A DNA stretch of 64,000 bases from Undibacterium hunanense (GTDB lineage Bacteria > Pseudomonadota > Gammaproteobacteria > Burkholderiales > Burkholderiaceae_D). Numbering within the stretch: position 1 is the stretch's first letter; each line of letters starts with the position of its first letter. Under the pieces are notes generated by a model. It searched no databases, had not been told where the DNA came from, and saw only the letters and a program-made list of their open reading frames with translations. Made by a program: the position numbers and the translations under genes. The stretch lies in assembly GCF_014284335.1 (NCBI RefSeq), contig NZ_JACOGF010000005.1, positions 124,001 to 188,000 of the forward strand. Reading direction: 5' to 3'. Below, one piece after another: positions 19,058 through 28,217 of this stretch.

Positions 19058-20197
19058 TTATTTCCCTCTGGCAGCTGCAATCACACGACCAAGGTCGAAC
19101 ACCGACATGGCGTAAAAGTAGCTGCGGTTATAGCGGGTAATTGCATAGAAATTATCTGTTCCCAGCCAATATTCGGTGGCGTCAGTGCCATTCTGTAAAT
19201 CAATCAGACCATACAGCACGTTGGTAGGGGCATCGCTGCTGGCGGTGCTGACCAGGGTTTTCAGTTCCTGTAACTGGAAGCTGGCAGCCAGACCTTTTCC
19301 TATTGCAGCCGTAAGTGCCTCTGATTTATCGTGACTCAACAGCGTCGCGGGAAATGCCACTGGTACATTTTTCTTCCAGCCATGTTCAGCCAGGTAGTGT
19401 GCAACGCTGCCTATCGCATCTACAGGCGAGTCAGTGAGGTTGATCTTGCCGTCGCCATCAAAGTCCACTGCATACTTCCTGATGCTGCCAGGCATGAATT
19501 GTGGCCAGCCTATGGCACCCGCGTACGAACCTTTAAACACAAAGGGGTCAAGCGAAGATTCGCGTGCCATCAGCAGCATGTTTTCCAGCTCTGACTGGAA
19601 GAATTGCATGCGGGCATCGCGTGTCGGTGTGTCCGGATAATCAAAGGCCAGTGTCGTCAGCGCATCCATGACGCGGAAATTGCCGGTCTGCTTGCCAAAG
19701 ATGGTTTCCACGCCGATGATGCCGACGATGATTTCTGCCGGTACCCCGTATTGCTGTTCGGCACGCGCCAGGTCATCAGCATATTTGTCCCAGAAGGCAA
19801 CGCCGGCATCAATGCGGTAAGGTTCAACAAACCGGGCGCGATATGCCTTCCAGTTTTTGGGCTTGCCAGGTGGCGCCGGGCGCATCAACTGCCTGGTCTG
19901 TTCCACATAGCGTACCTGCTTGAAGGTGGCGATCAAATCCGCTTCAACAAAGCCATGCTTGCTGACCATTTTGCCGATGAAGGCAGACACTTCTTTCCAC
20001 TGGTCAAAATGCACATCCTCTTTTTTGATGGAAGTGCTTTTGCCGGATGTATTGTCACTGCTGCTGGATGCACTGGCTGCCGTGCTGGTTTTTCTTGGTT
20101 TTTTTGTTGCCGTGGCCTGGGCATGAGGTGCGATAAGCAGGGAACTGACTACCAGCGTCAACAAGCGGCCTGTTACAGAAGAATAAGAGGATTTCAA
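19058..20197 (-). CDS. mltB: Membrane-associated lytic murein transglycosylase B
   Basis: This 379-residue periplasmic enzyme cleaves the MurNAc-GlcNAc bond of peptidoglycan to leave 1,6-anhydro ends (GH103/SLT_2 family). The catalytic glutamate is in VGIIGVETIFGKQTG, followed by AFDYPDTPTRDARMQFF, GAIGWPQFMPGSIRKYAVD and DGDGKINL. The N-terminus has a hydrophobic signal (LLTLVVSSLLIAPHAQA) without a lipobox cysteine, unlike E. coli MltB. The start is TTG at 20197: no in-frame ATG exists before the mature domain. A Ser/Lys-rich linker precedes the catalytic part. It begins 16 bases after the transglutaminase stop, so it is likely the last gene of that unit. Confidence 0.93.
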   Translation of the reverse strand: MKSSYSSVTGRLLTLVVSSLLIAPHAQATATKKPRKTSTAASASSSSDNTSGKSTSIKKEDVHFDQWKEVSAFIGKMVSKHGFVEADLIATFKQVRYVEQTRQLMRPAPPGKPKNWKAYRARFVEPYRIDAGVAFWDKYADDLARAEQQYGVPAEIIVGIIGVETIFGKQTGNFRVMDALTTLAFDYPDTPTRDARMQFFQSELENMLLMARESSLDPFVFKGSYAGAIGWPQFMPGSIRKYAVDFDGDGKINLTDSPVDAIGSVAHYLAEHGWKKNVPVAFPATLLSHDKSEALTAAIGKGLAASFQLQELKTLVSTASSDAPTNVLYGLIDLQNGTDATEYWLGTDNFYAITRYNRSYFYAMSVFDLGRVIAAARGK

Positions 20198-20213
20198 AAT
20201 TCGGTATCGAAAA

Positions 20214-22223
20214 TTAGCGGCATTCAGCCAGCAAAGTTTTTAAACGCCGGACCACCAGGGCTTCCGGCTCAGAGATTTTACCGTAGCGTGTTGCTGCATA
20301 CAGCAACAAGAAACGCTCCGCGCTTGCCATTTCAGTGGCTGGCAACACAGCACGCAAGCGTTGCAGATAGGCGTGCGGGCCTTCATGCATATCGCGTGCT
20401 GCAGTTTTTCTGGCCATTTTGCGACAGAAAGAAAAGTATACCTTATCAAGCGCGCTTATACGCTGCCGGTCGCGCATCAAGGGCAGGGCCATCATACCGA
20501 TGACCAGACTGGCGGCAATAAAAAACAGCAGGGTGATCTGTGCCCAGTCGACCTCCAGAAAGCCCAGCGAATTCAACAAGCTTTTTTGCGAGCTCTGATT
20601 GTAATTCAGTACCCACTGGTTCCATGAATTATTGATCGCATCCCATTGCATGCGTGCCACATTCAAGAGTGAAGTGCCAGTTGGTCCCAGGTTCACAAGC
20701 CCTGCCAGACCGCGACGTGGTACAGCATAGTTCAGCGATTGCATCACGCGTTCCGGTGCTACAGCCGCAGTCGGGTCGACGCGCACCCAGCCCTGGCCTT
20801 CCAGCCAGACTTCGGCCCAGGCATGGGCGTCAGATTGCCGGATTTCAAAGTAATCATCGACCGTATTCATGGCACCACCCTGATAGCCGGTGACAACGCG
20901 CGCCGGTATTTTGGCGGCGCGCATCAGTATCACAAATGCGCTGGAATAATGTTCACAAAACCCGGCCTTGGTATCAAACAGGAATTCATCCACACTGTGC
21001 ACACCCAGGCGTGACGGTTCCAGCGTATAAGAAAATGCTTCACGCCGGAAATGGTTCAGCACCGCGCCTATCAGTTGCTGGTTGTCCTGATAGGTGGCGC
21101 GCAGCTTGTTGGCAAAAGCCACAGTGCGTGGATTATAGCCTTCGGGCAGTTGCAGGGCGGCAAGAAGGGTATTTCGGCTGGCATTGGTTTCCAGTCTATA
21201 CGCAGGGTAAGAATCTACTGTATAGCGCATCCTTTGACTGATGTTGCGCGCATTGCGTATTTCCATTTGCGCATTCACCAGGCTACTGGTGATGGGCGCA
21301 CCTTCTATTTGCGGTTGACCTGCTGTCACATCGAGAGCAAACATCCAGTTCTGGCCATTCGGTTCGAGGATGATTTCCTGGCGTATCTTGTTACCACTGA
21401 AGACCACATGGTTTTTGGACAGCGGCCCCATTCTTTCATCCTGTGACCAGGTGCGGCCATCAAAATCAGTCATGACCACGCCACGCCAGTACAACAGTGA
21501 TTTTTGCGGCACCGCCTGACTGAACAACACCCTGAAAGCGATATCTTCCGACAGCACCAGTTCACTGATATTGCCGGGTGCCATGGAACCGGAAAGACCG
21601 GTGCGCCCGGTTTGTGCGTCCCCCGGTAAGCCCCATAATGGGCCCTGTATGCGTGGGAATAGCAGGAAGGCGATAACTGTCACTGGTATCGCCAGTCCCA
21701 GAATACTGGCACCCAGCTTCAGCCTTTGTTTCAAGGGCGGCACCACGCCGGTGTAATGAAAGGACAACTGTGCCGTCAGTAAAAAACATAGCGCCAGCAT
21801 GGTGACAAAGGCTGTACCTATGGTTTGCTGATAAAAGAAACTGGTCAGCAGCAAAAAGAAGCCCAGGAAAATCACTACGAATAAATCACGCTTGGCATGC
21901 ATTTCCAGCAGCTTGCAGGTCAGCAGCAAAACCAGCATGGTCACCCCGGCCTCGCGTCCGAAGAAGGTTTTATGGGTGAGGAAAACCCCGCCCATCATCA
22001 ACAGGGCAATAGGTAACAGCACTAATGATGGTGGCAGCCGCTTGCCGTTCAGCGTCAGCCAGCCGCGCCAGATCAGCAACAGGGCAGAGGCCAGGCTCAC
22101 CCACCATTTGATATGGGTTGCATGCGGCAGCAGCACGCAAAAGCAGGCAAAAATCAGCAGCAGCGTGTCGGATTTGTCACGAGACAGGATGGGCCGGAAC
22201 CACGGGGATTGCATGCTCTTCAT
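20214..22223 (-). CDS. tgpA: TgpA-type membrane transglutaminase-like protein
   Basis: This 669-residue inner-membrane protein has six or so N-terminal transmembrane helices (about residues 20-190, DUF3488), a periplasmic transglutaminase-core domain with Cys in KAGFCEHYSS, His in SDAHAWAEVW and Asp in VRVDPT (about 400-480), then another helix near 555-580 and a cytosolic DUF4129-like tail. In Pseudomonas aeruginosa TgpA is essential, and its domain may act on peptides or transamidation; the substrate is unsettled. Its ATG overlaps the DUF58 stop (ATGA), typical of the MoxR-DUF58-TgpA operon. Confidence 0.92.
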   Translation of the reverse strand: MKSMQSPWFRPILSRDKSDTLLLIFACFCVLLPHATHIKWWVSLASALLLIWRGWLTLNGKRLPPSLVLLPIALLMMGGVFLTHKTFFGREAGVTMLVLLLTCKLLEMHAKRDLFVVIFLGFFLLLTSFFYQQTIGTAFVTMLALCFLLTAQLSFHYTGVVPPLKQRLKLGASILGLAIPVTVIAFLLFPRIQGPLWGLPGDAQTGRTGLSGSMAPGNISELVLSEDIAFRVLFSQAVPQKSLLYWRGVVMTDFDGRTWSQDERMGPLSKNHVVFSGNKIRQEIILEPNGQNWMFALDVTAGQPQIEGAPITSSLVNAQMEIRNARNISQRMRYTVDSYPAYRLETNASRNTLLAALQLPEGYNPRTVAFANKLRATYQDNQQLIGAVLNHFRREAFSYTLEPSRLGVHSVDEFLFDTKAGFCEHYSSAFVILMRAAKIPARVVTGYQGGAMNTVDDYFEIRQSDAHAWAEVWLEGQGWVRVDPTAAVAPERVMQSLNYAVPRRGLAGLVNLGPTGTSLLNVARMQWDAINNSWNQWVLNYNQSSQKSLLNSLGFLEVDWAQITLLFFIAASLVIGMMALPLMRDRQRISALDKVYFSFCRKMARKTAARDMHEGPHAYLQRLRAVLPATEMASAERFLLLYAATRYGKISEPEALVVRRLKTLLAECR

Positions 22224-23185
22224 AAGTCATAAAGCGCCAGCGCGCGCAGACATGTTTCGCAGTGTTCAGGCCCCTGTGCCGGGGACAGGTCGGTCTGGCC
22301 CAGACGGAATCCAAACGTCAGGCCATGCTGATCTGCTTCCAGCACCCAACTGGTCATGCGTGACAGTTTCAATTCGGTATCCATGTGGGTGGGCAGGGCA
22401 GAAAAATCGATTGTGACATCACTGCCCGAGCCGCCGGAAAATTGTTTTGTGACCAGTTGTCCGCCCAGTGCGCTATCGACCCTGGCGATGTGTTTCCAGG
22501 CCAGGTGTTTCATCGGGTCGCCAGGCTGGTAGGCACGCACGCCGGAAAAATCTTCTTCGCCGGCATGTCCCTGCACCTCGTTTTTGGCCTTGCCGGAAAC
22601 CGGCAGTGGTGGTGGATTCAGTTCCGGTTGTGGATAGACGATGGCCTGGGCATCTGGTAGCCAGGTACTCCAGGCACGCAACAGTCCCAGTGGGAACCAG
22701 GTCTGCAAGCGTACCCTGGGAATGGCCTGCAGGCCACGTGCCCTGGTCGGGCAACTCAGCTGGATTGCCGTCTGGCTGTTTGGTGAAATATCTACCGCCT
22801 TGTCGGGGTGGCCGGCAAAACCGACCCAGATCGCATACCGCTGGGTCGGCTTGCGATTGATCAGAAACACCGTGTATTCGGTTTCTTCACCGGCAAACAC
22901 CGATTTGCTGGGGCCTGCCAGCAAATGCAGGTAAGCCAGGTTACGAAAGCCGAAGAAGGCATTCACCATGGCGACGCCGCCCAGTACGAAAGTCAGGGCA
23001 AAGCCCAGGTTCAGGCTGTAATTGGTGGCCGTTACAAACAGGATCAGCAACAGCACTACAAAGAACCAGCCCGCCTTGCTGGGCAATGTAAAAACACGGC
23101 GCTGCTTGAGGAAGACTTCACCGCTTTCCGGCTTGTTTTCCAGAAAAATGATTTTGCGCAGCTTTTTCTTGATGGCGGTCAGCAT
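22220..23185 (-). CDS. DUF58 domain protein
   Basis: This 321-residue membrane protein has two close hydrophobic helices (about residues 40-80) and a DUF58 domain with the signature SGVRAYQPGDPMKHLAWK (about 205-225), a degenerate von Willebrand-A-type fold. Such proteins accompany MoxR ATPases and are thought to act in envelope or complex assembly. I chose the ATG at 23185, which gives the usual family start; a GTG at 23230 would overlap the moxR stop and add 15 residues. It overlaps tgpA by four bases downstream. Confidence 0.88.
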   Translation of the reverse strand: MLTAIKKKLRKIIFLENKPESGEVFLKQRRVFTLPSKAGWFFVVLLLILFVTATNYSLNLGFALTFVLGGVAMVNAFFGFRNLAYLHLLAGPSKSVFAGEETEYTVFLINRKPTQRYAIWVGFAGHPDKAVDISPNSQTAIQLSCPTRARGLQAIPRVRLQTWFPLGLLRAWSTWLPDAQAIVYPQPELNPPPLPVSGKAKNEVQGHAGEEDFSGVRAYQPGDPMKHLAWKHIARVDSALGGQLVTKQFSGGSGSDVTIDFSALPTHMDTELKLSRMTSWVLEADQHGLTFGFRLGQTDLSPAQGPEHCETCLRALALYDL

Positions 23186-23216
23186 GGCCTTGGGGCTGAA
23201 AAGGATGATGCTGCCA

Positions 23217-24137
23217 TCAGACGCTGACACGCTTCATCAGTTGCGCCAGTAATTCACTGCTTGCACTGACTTTTCCTGTGGTGGATTTCAGTGGGCGCAG
23301 GCGATGGGCAATCACCGGTATCAGCACGGCCTGCACATCTTCCGGCAAGACATGGTCACGCCCTTCAAGTGCGGCCCAGGCACGGGCAGCCTGCAACAGG
23401 GCGATAGAGGCACGCGGGCTCATGCCTTCTGCAAACAGGTCGCCCTGACGGGTGGCATGCGCCAGAGCCTGTACATAGTCGATCAGCGGAGCCGAGGTAT
23501 GGATTTGCTTCAACAGTTGTTGCGCTTCCATTAATTCTTCTGCCTGCATGACGGCTGGCAGGCTGGCTAGCAGGCTGCGCCTGTCTTCGCCCAGCAACAG
23601 GGCGCGCTCTGCCGCAGCATCCGGGTAGCCAAGCGACAGGCACATCAGGAAGCGGTCCAGTTGTGATTCAGGCAAGGCAAAGGTGCCGACCTGATGCGCC
23701 GGGTTTTGCGTTGCAATCACAAAAAATGGCTGTGGCAACATGCGGGTCTGGCCTTCAGTGGATACTTGCCGCTCTTCCATGGCCTCCAGCAGGGAAGACT
23801 GGGTCTTCGGGGTGGCGCGATTGATTTCATCGGCCAGCAATACCTGGGTAAACACGGGGCCGGGGTGGAATACGAACTGTGATTTTTCCCGGTCAAAAAT
23901 CGAAATGCCAATGACATCTGCCGGTAACAGGTCGCTGGTAAATTGCAGGCGGTTGAACTTCAGACCCAGGGAAATAGCCAGCGCATGGGCCAGTGTGGTT
24001 TTGCCGACACCCGGTAAATCCTCGATCAGCAAGTGGCCGCCGGCCAGCAGACAGACCAGGGCCTGGCGGATTTGCTGTTCTTTGCCAATGATGATGCCAT
24101 TGACCTGCTTTGCTACTTTATGTACTTTGGAAAACAT
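23217..24137 (-). CDS. MoxR-family AAA+ ATPase
   Basis: This 306-residue ATPase has Walker A in LPGVGKTTLAHALA (about residue 40), Walker B with LLADEINRATPKTQSSLLEAM, sensor ATQNPAH, and the C-terminal lid domain. MoxR ATPases act as chaperones for assembly of protein complexes, often with a VWA-type partner, here DUF58. The ATG at 24137 is preceded by TTGAGGAAAAAA, a good ribosome site, so an upstream TTG in the same frame is not used. It leads a four-gene minus-strand unit (moxR, DUF58, tgpA, mltB). Confidence 0.94.
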   Translation of the reverse strand: MFSKVHKVAKQVNGIIIGKEQQIRQALVCLLAGGHLLIEDLPGVGKTTLAHALAISLGLKFNRLQFTSDLLPADVIGISIFDREKSQFVFHPGPVFTQVLLADEINRATPKTQSSLLEAMEERQVSTEGQTRMLPQPFFVIATQNPAHQVGTFALPESQLDRFLMCLSLGYPDAAAERALLLGEDRRSLLASLPAVMQAEELMEAQQLLKQIHTSAPLIDYVQALAHATRQGDLFAEGMSPRASIALLQAARAWAALEGRDHVLPEDVQAVLIPVIAHRLRPLKSTTGKVSASSELLAQLMKRVSV

Positions 24138-24412
24138 TTTTTTCCTCAAATAAACGCGCTGGCCGGATAAGAATCCGGGCCGTCATGCACTGGCGGATTG
24201 CTTTTGTCTACGTCAGACAGTGTAAACGGAATTGTCGCAAACTGTTGCCTGGGGTGAAAAGTTTTAAGTACACGGGTTTGCAAAATCGGTGAAATAGGGT
24301 GAAACTGATGCCAAGACAGATACGATAAGCAGGTCAAAGGTAAAATTCTCCTGGCCCACCATGGGTTTCAGGGCAGCTTTCCCCAATGCCTGGCATAGAG
24401 ACATACAGAGAC

Positions 24413-25351
24413 ATGACTACTGCGTATTACACCCATGCTGATTGCAAACGCCATGAAATGGGCTCCTGGCATCCCGAATCACCGGAACGCCTGCAAGCCA
24501 TAGATGATCAGTTGATCGCCAGCCGTATCAGTGATTTTCTTGATCATCGCGATGCACCTCAGGCCAGTGAGGCTGACCTGGCAAGGGTGCATACCGAAGA
24601 TGCGATTTACCGCATACGCGAAAATTGCCCATCCGAGCAATCAGAGTATGAGCACTTTCCACTCGATGCCGATACCTGTCTGAATGCCTATACCTGGCGC
24701 GCCTCGCTACGGGCAGCAGGGGCAGCCGTGGCCGCCACTGATGCCGTGCTGGATGGTGAGGTTGAAAACGCCTTTTGCTCGATACGGCCACCCGGCCACC
24801 ACGCCACACCAGGCGAAGCCATGGGCTTTTGCATGTTCAATAATGTTGCCGTGGCGGCCAAACATGCACTCGAGGCACGCGGACTCAGGCGTGTCGCCAT
24901 TGTTGATTTTGATGTGCATCATGGTAATGGCACCGAAGAAGCTTTTCGTAATGACGACCGGGTATTGATGGTCAGTTTTTTCCAGCATCCGTTTTACCCG
25001 TATACCGGCACCGATCATCCAGCCACCAATATGGTGAATGTGCCGGTACCGGCGCATAGCTATGGCGACGTGGTAAGGCAACTGGTCACTGAACAATGGT
25101 TGCCCGCCCTGCGGGAATTTGAGCCGGAAATGATTTTTATCTCGGCCGGTTTCGATGCCCATCGTGAAGACGATATGGGCCAGCTGGGTCTGGTGGAAGC
25201 CGACTATGCCTGGATCACGCGGGAAATCATGGGCGTCGCCAAAGAATTTTCCAATAAGCGCATCGTCAGTTGTCTGGAAGGCGGGTACAACCTGTCGGCC
25301 CTGGGCAGGAGCGTGGTCGCTCATCTCAAAGTATTGGCGGATCTCGATTGA
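24413..25351 (+). CDS. Histone-deacetylase-family amidohydrolase (class II-like)
   Basis: This 312-residue zinc enzyme belongs to the arginase/deacetylase fold (HDAC, acetylpolyamine amidohydrolase and acetoin-utilisation relatives). The active site is visible: IRPPGHHATPGEAMGF with the catalytic His pair, VDFDVHHGNGTEEAF with the Asp and His zinc ligands, ISAGFDAHREDDMG with the second Asp, and LEGGYNLSALG. Substrates of bacterial members are acetyl-lysine, acetylpolyamines or others and cannot be decided here. The ATG at 24413 gives the family start TTAYYTHADCKRHEMG. Its stop overlaps the start of an acetyltransferase gene (TGATG), so the two are translationally coupled. Confidence 0.93.
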   Translation: MTTAYYTHADCKRHEMGSWHPESPERLQAIDDQLIASRISDFLDHRDAPQASEADLARVHTEDAIYRIRENCPSEQSEYEHFPLDADTCLNAYTWRASLRAAGAAVAATDAVLDGEVENAFCSIRPPGHHATPGEAMGFCMFNNVAVAAKHALEARGLRRVAIVDFDVHHGNGTEEAFRNDDRVLMVSFFQHPFYPYTGTDHPATNMVNVPVPAHSYGDVVRQLVTEQWLPALREFEPEMIFISAGFDAHREDDMGQLGLVEADYAWITREIMGVAKEFSNKRIVSCLEGGYNLSALGRSVVAHLKVLADLD

Positions 25352-25908
25352 TGAGGTATCCGTTTGCGCAATTGCACAGTATCAGGACCGAACGCCTACT
25401 GCTCAGAAAACTGGAACGCTCGGATATCGATAGCGCTGCCCTTATCCACGGCGACCCCGCAACCAATCTGCATAATCCCGGTGGCGCGCGCTCGCGTGAA
25501 GCAACCGTGGCCGTGCTGGATGACTGGGTTAGCTTTTGGGAGCGACAGCATTTTGGCTATTGGACAATCTGCGCGGGTGATGACGACAGCCAGGTATTGG
25601 GCTTTGGCGGCGTCATGCGCAAGCAGATTGGTGACTTCACTGGCCTGAACATGTATTTCCGCTTTGCTACCCACGCCTGGGGCAAGGGCTATGCCAGTGA
25701 AATGGCACAAGCTGCCCTGCAAGTGGCGTTTGAAACACTGGACGAAGCGGCAGTCTATGGTCTGGTGCGCCCGGCCAACAGCCCATCGCGCCGCACGCTG
25801 GAACGCATGGGCATGCAATTGTGCAGCACCGTGGATGACGTGCCTGGCCAGGAAGCAAGTCTGATCTATCGCATTAAAAAAGAAGATTTTCTGAACGCAG
25901 CATCTTGA
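25351..25908 (+). CDS. GNAT-family N-acetyltransferase (RimJ/RimL-like)
   Basis: This 185-residue protein is an Acetyltransf_3 type GNAT. It opens with IRTERLLLRKLERSD, the usual start of RimJ/RimL-like enzymes, has a core strand MYFRFATHAWGKGYASEMA with the acetyl-CoA pyrophosphate loop, and ends with RPANSPSRRTLERMGM. These enzymes acetylate protein N-termini, antibiotics or small molecules; the substrate is not recognisable. Its ATG shares a base with the deacetylase stop, so it is made from the same mRNA. Confidence 0.9.
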   Translation: MRYPFAQLHSIRTERLLLRKLERSDIDSAALIHGDPATNLHNPGGARSREATVAVLDDWVSFWERQHFGYWTICAGDDDSQVLGFGGVMRKQIGDFTGLNMYFRFATHAWGKGYASEMAQAALQVAFETLDEAAVYGLVRPANSPSRRTLERMGMQLCSTVDDVPGQEASLIYRIKKEDFLNAAS

Positions 25909-25928
25909 AGAAAACAGTGAGCCAACTG

Positions 25929-26468
25929 ATGAAACGATTCTTTGCAGCGCCGTTTTTTAAATTTAGCCTGGCACTTGGCCTGGCACTGGCCTGTACATGC
26001 GCATCGGCACAGATCCTTGATGAACGTGCCTTGCTGAACGACAAAGTCGCCCGCTTTATCGATGAATGGCATAACGATGCCGCCCATGCGCGCCTCAGTT
26101 ATTTCGACAAGATGGCAAAAGACGGCGTGTACATAGGCACCGACAAGACCGAACGCTGGACGCGGGATGAATTCAAAGCCTGGGCCAAACGCTTTTTCGA
26201 ACGCCCTTCAGCCTGGGCTTTCAAATCTTTTAACCGGCATATCAGTTTTTCAGAAGACCGTCGCTGGATCTGGTTTGATGAACAGTTGCATACCCAGATG
26301 GGCATCTGTCAGGCAACCGGCGTCATCCAGCAAACTGCACAGGGACTGGAAATCATGCATTACCAGTTATCGCTGACGGTACCAAATGAATTGACGGACT
26401 ATCTGGGTGCCGGTGTCAAAAAACTGGACGAGAAAAACGCTGGACAGAAGCTGATGCCCAAGCCCTAA
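25929..26468 (+). CDS. Secreted SnoaL/NTF2-like protein
   Basis: This 179-residue protein has a signal peptide (FKFSLALGLALACTCASA, cleaved before QILDE) and an NTF2-like cone fold at about residues 35-165, with FDKMAKDGVYIGTDKTERWTRDE and FDEQLHTQMG. That pattern is typical of SnoaL-3-type domains, which can bind small ligands or act as isomerases; function is unknown. Start choice is uncertain: the ATG at 25929 gives a good signal peptide, while TTG 25905 or GTG 25917 would extend it upstream. It follows the acetyltransferase by 20 bases and converges with the next gene, overlapping it by four bases. Confidence 0.75.
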   Translation: MKRFFAAPFFKFSLALGLALACTCASAQILDERALLNDKVARFIDEWHNDAAHARLSYFDKMAKDGVYIGTDKTERWTRDEFKAWAKRFFERPSAWAFKSFNRHISFSEDRRWIWFDEQLHTQMGICQATGVIQQTAQGLEIMHYQLSLTVPNELTDYLGAGVKKLDEKNAGQKLMPKP

Positions 26469-26941
26469 GGGGATTCCAGCGGCAGTTCGACAATCACATA
26501 AAACCATTTGATTTTTGACCAGTCTGCCCGACGGCTGACCAGGGTTTCTTCCGAAGCCATGCTGACATCGTAATCAAATTCATGGCCGCTGGCGAAGTGC
26601 CCGCTGGGGTGGGTTTCCCAGATACAGCAAAACCGTTTCATCCTTCCCATGTGTGCCTGCCTGACCAAATAGGCTTCCACTTTGGCAGCCTGTGACCCGG
26701 CAACACGGTAAGTGACCCGCAAGACATGGATTTGTGCCTGCATCGTGGGCTCGCAAGACACGAATTCCAGTGAGGCAGGTTTTTTGGCTATTTGTTGTAA
26801 GAAATCCGCGCAGACAGGGTCATCACCAGACACATCCGGATTTGCCGCCCATGCCATGTTCAGGCTTGCTGACAGCAGCAAAGCTGCAATGCCTGGAATG
26901 GTCATCCGACCTATCAATAAAATATGTTGAACAATGTGCAT
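26465..26941 (-). CDS. Secreted hypothetical protein, possibly DUF4952-like
   Basis: This 158-residue protein has a signal peptide (IPGIAALLLSASLNMAWA) and a mature domain with Cys at CADFLQQIAKKPASLEF, CEPTM and CCIWETHPSG. The ADFL...KPASLEFV...YRVAG pattern reminds me of DUF4952, a family of unknown function; this is from memory and weak. An alternative ATG at 26905 would start right at the signal peptide. Its 3' end overlaps the convergent SnoaL gene. No functional partner is adjacent. Confidence 0.6.
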   Translation of the reverse strand: MHIVQHILLIGRMTIPGIAALLLSASLNMAWAANPDVSGDDPVCADFLQQIAKKPASLEFVSCEPTMQAQIHVLRVTYRVAGSQAAKVEAYLVRQAHMGRMKRFCCIWETHPSGHFASGHEFDYDVSMASEETLVSRRADWSKIKWFYVIVELPLESP

Positions 26942-27284
26942 GAAGCTGCCAGCCTGGTTTGTGTATTTTTGTTCGCGTATTTGTCATCTTGATCATAGCC
27001 AGCGACGCGCCATGAAAATTGCAGGAATTGTTTAAAATACCTTCAAAATACCCTGATTGTCGTGCATTCTTCAACAGTATTACTCAATTCGGCGACTTCT
27101 TCATGGTAAACATACTGGGGTATGTATATTTAATTTATCTGATTTTTTATACGAAAAATGAAGTAAATATTGCCATACTCCCATGGTTTTGTGATTGCAG
27201 CAGCAGAAGTAGAGAAACTTCCGGCGCAAGCAGGGCAGACTTCCGTACAATATCGCTTTGTTTTTGCTAAAAAGAAGAATAAGC
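26942..27284. other. 343-base gap upstream of rbgA
   Basis: Lies between two divergent starts. It has an AT-rich stretch around 27117-27175 that could hold the rbgA promoter. No gene or repeat was found. Confidence 0.5.
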
Positions 27285-28217
27285 ATGTCCATACAATGGT
27301 TCCCCGGCCACATGAACGCCGCCCGCAAGAAGGCGGCGGAAACCATGGAAAACACCGACCTGGTGATAGAAGTGCTGGACGCCCGCATACCGCAAGCCTC
27401 TTGTAACCCCATGGTTGAGTCGCTGCGCAATTTTCGCCAGCGCCCCTGCCTGAAGATTTTGAACAAGGCCGATCTGGCTGACCCGAATGCCACCAAGGCC
27501 TGGCTGGATTTTTATAATGCCCAGAAAGGTGTGTTTGCCGTCGCCCTGAGCTGCAAAAAACCATCGGATGTTGCAAAAGTGCCTGGCCTGGCTTTACAGC
27601 AGGCCCCGCATCGCGGTGTGCCGACCAAGCCATTGCGCATGATGATCATGGGCATACCCAATGTCGGTAAATCGACATTGATGAATGCCTTGTTGAAAAA
27701 GCGTGTCGCCAATGTCGGTGATGAACCGGCCGTGACCAAGACCCAGCAGCGTCTGTATCTGGGCAAGAACATGATTTTGACCGACACCCCCGGCATGCTG
27801 TGGCCCAAGATAGAACATCCTACCGATGGCCTGATGCTGGCTGCCAGCCATGCAGTGGGTGTGAATGCGCTGATCGAAGAAGAAATCGCCACTTTCCTGG
27901 CTGAGCAGTTGCTGATTCATTACCCGAAATTCATCACTGAGCGCTATGGCTTTTCAGTCGAAGGCATTGATGCTGTCTCTGTGATTGAAGGCGTGGCAAA
28001 AAAACGCGGCTATAAACTCAAAGGCGGCGACTGGGATTATGAAAAGGCATCGCATACCCTGTTGCTGGATTACCGCAGCGGTGCCCTCGGTCGCATCAGC
28101 CTGGAGACCCCGGCCAGCCGTGAGCATTTGCTGGCGACCTATGTGCCGCCAGTCTTGCTGGGGCAGGGCAAGAGCGTGCAGACCGGCATGGAGCCAGAGC
28201 CGGAAGACGCAGAATGA
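27285..28217 (+). CDS. rbgA: Ribosome biogenesis GTPase RbgA/YlqF
   Basis: This 310-residue circularly permuted GTPase acts late in 50S assembly. The start SIQWFPGHMNAARKKA is diagnostic. Motif order is permuted: G4 LNKADLAD comes before G1 GIPNVGKSTLMNAL and G3 DTPGMLWP, and the C-terminal helical domain follows. I chose the ATG at 27285, which gives the conserved N-terminus and has an AAGAAGAA ribosome site. The stop overlaps the next ATG by four bases (ATGA). Confidence 0.95.
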   Translation: MSIQWFPGHMNAARKKAAETMENTDLVIEVLDARIPQASCNPMVESLRNFRQRPCLKILNKADLADPNATKAWLDFYNAQKGVFAVALSCKKPSDVAKVPGLALQQAPHRGVPTKPLRMMIMGIPNVGKSTLMNALLKKRVANVGDEPAVTKTQQRLYLGKNMILTDTPGMLWPKIEHPTDGLMLAASHAVGVNALIEEEIATFLAEQLLIHYPKFITERYGFSVEGIDAVSVIEGVAKKRGYKLKGGDWDYEKASHTLLLDYRSGALGRISLETPASREHLLATYVPPVLLGQGKSVQTGMEPEPEDAE

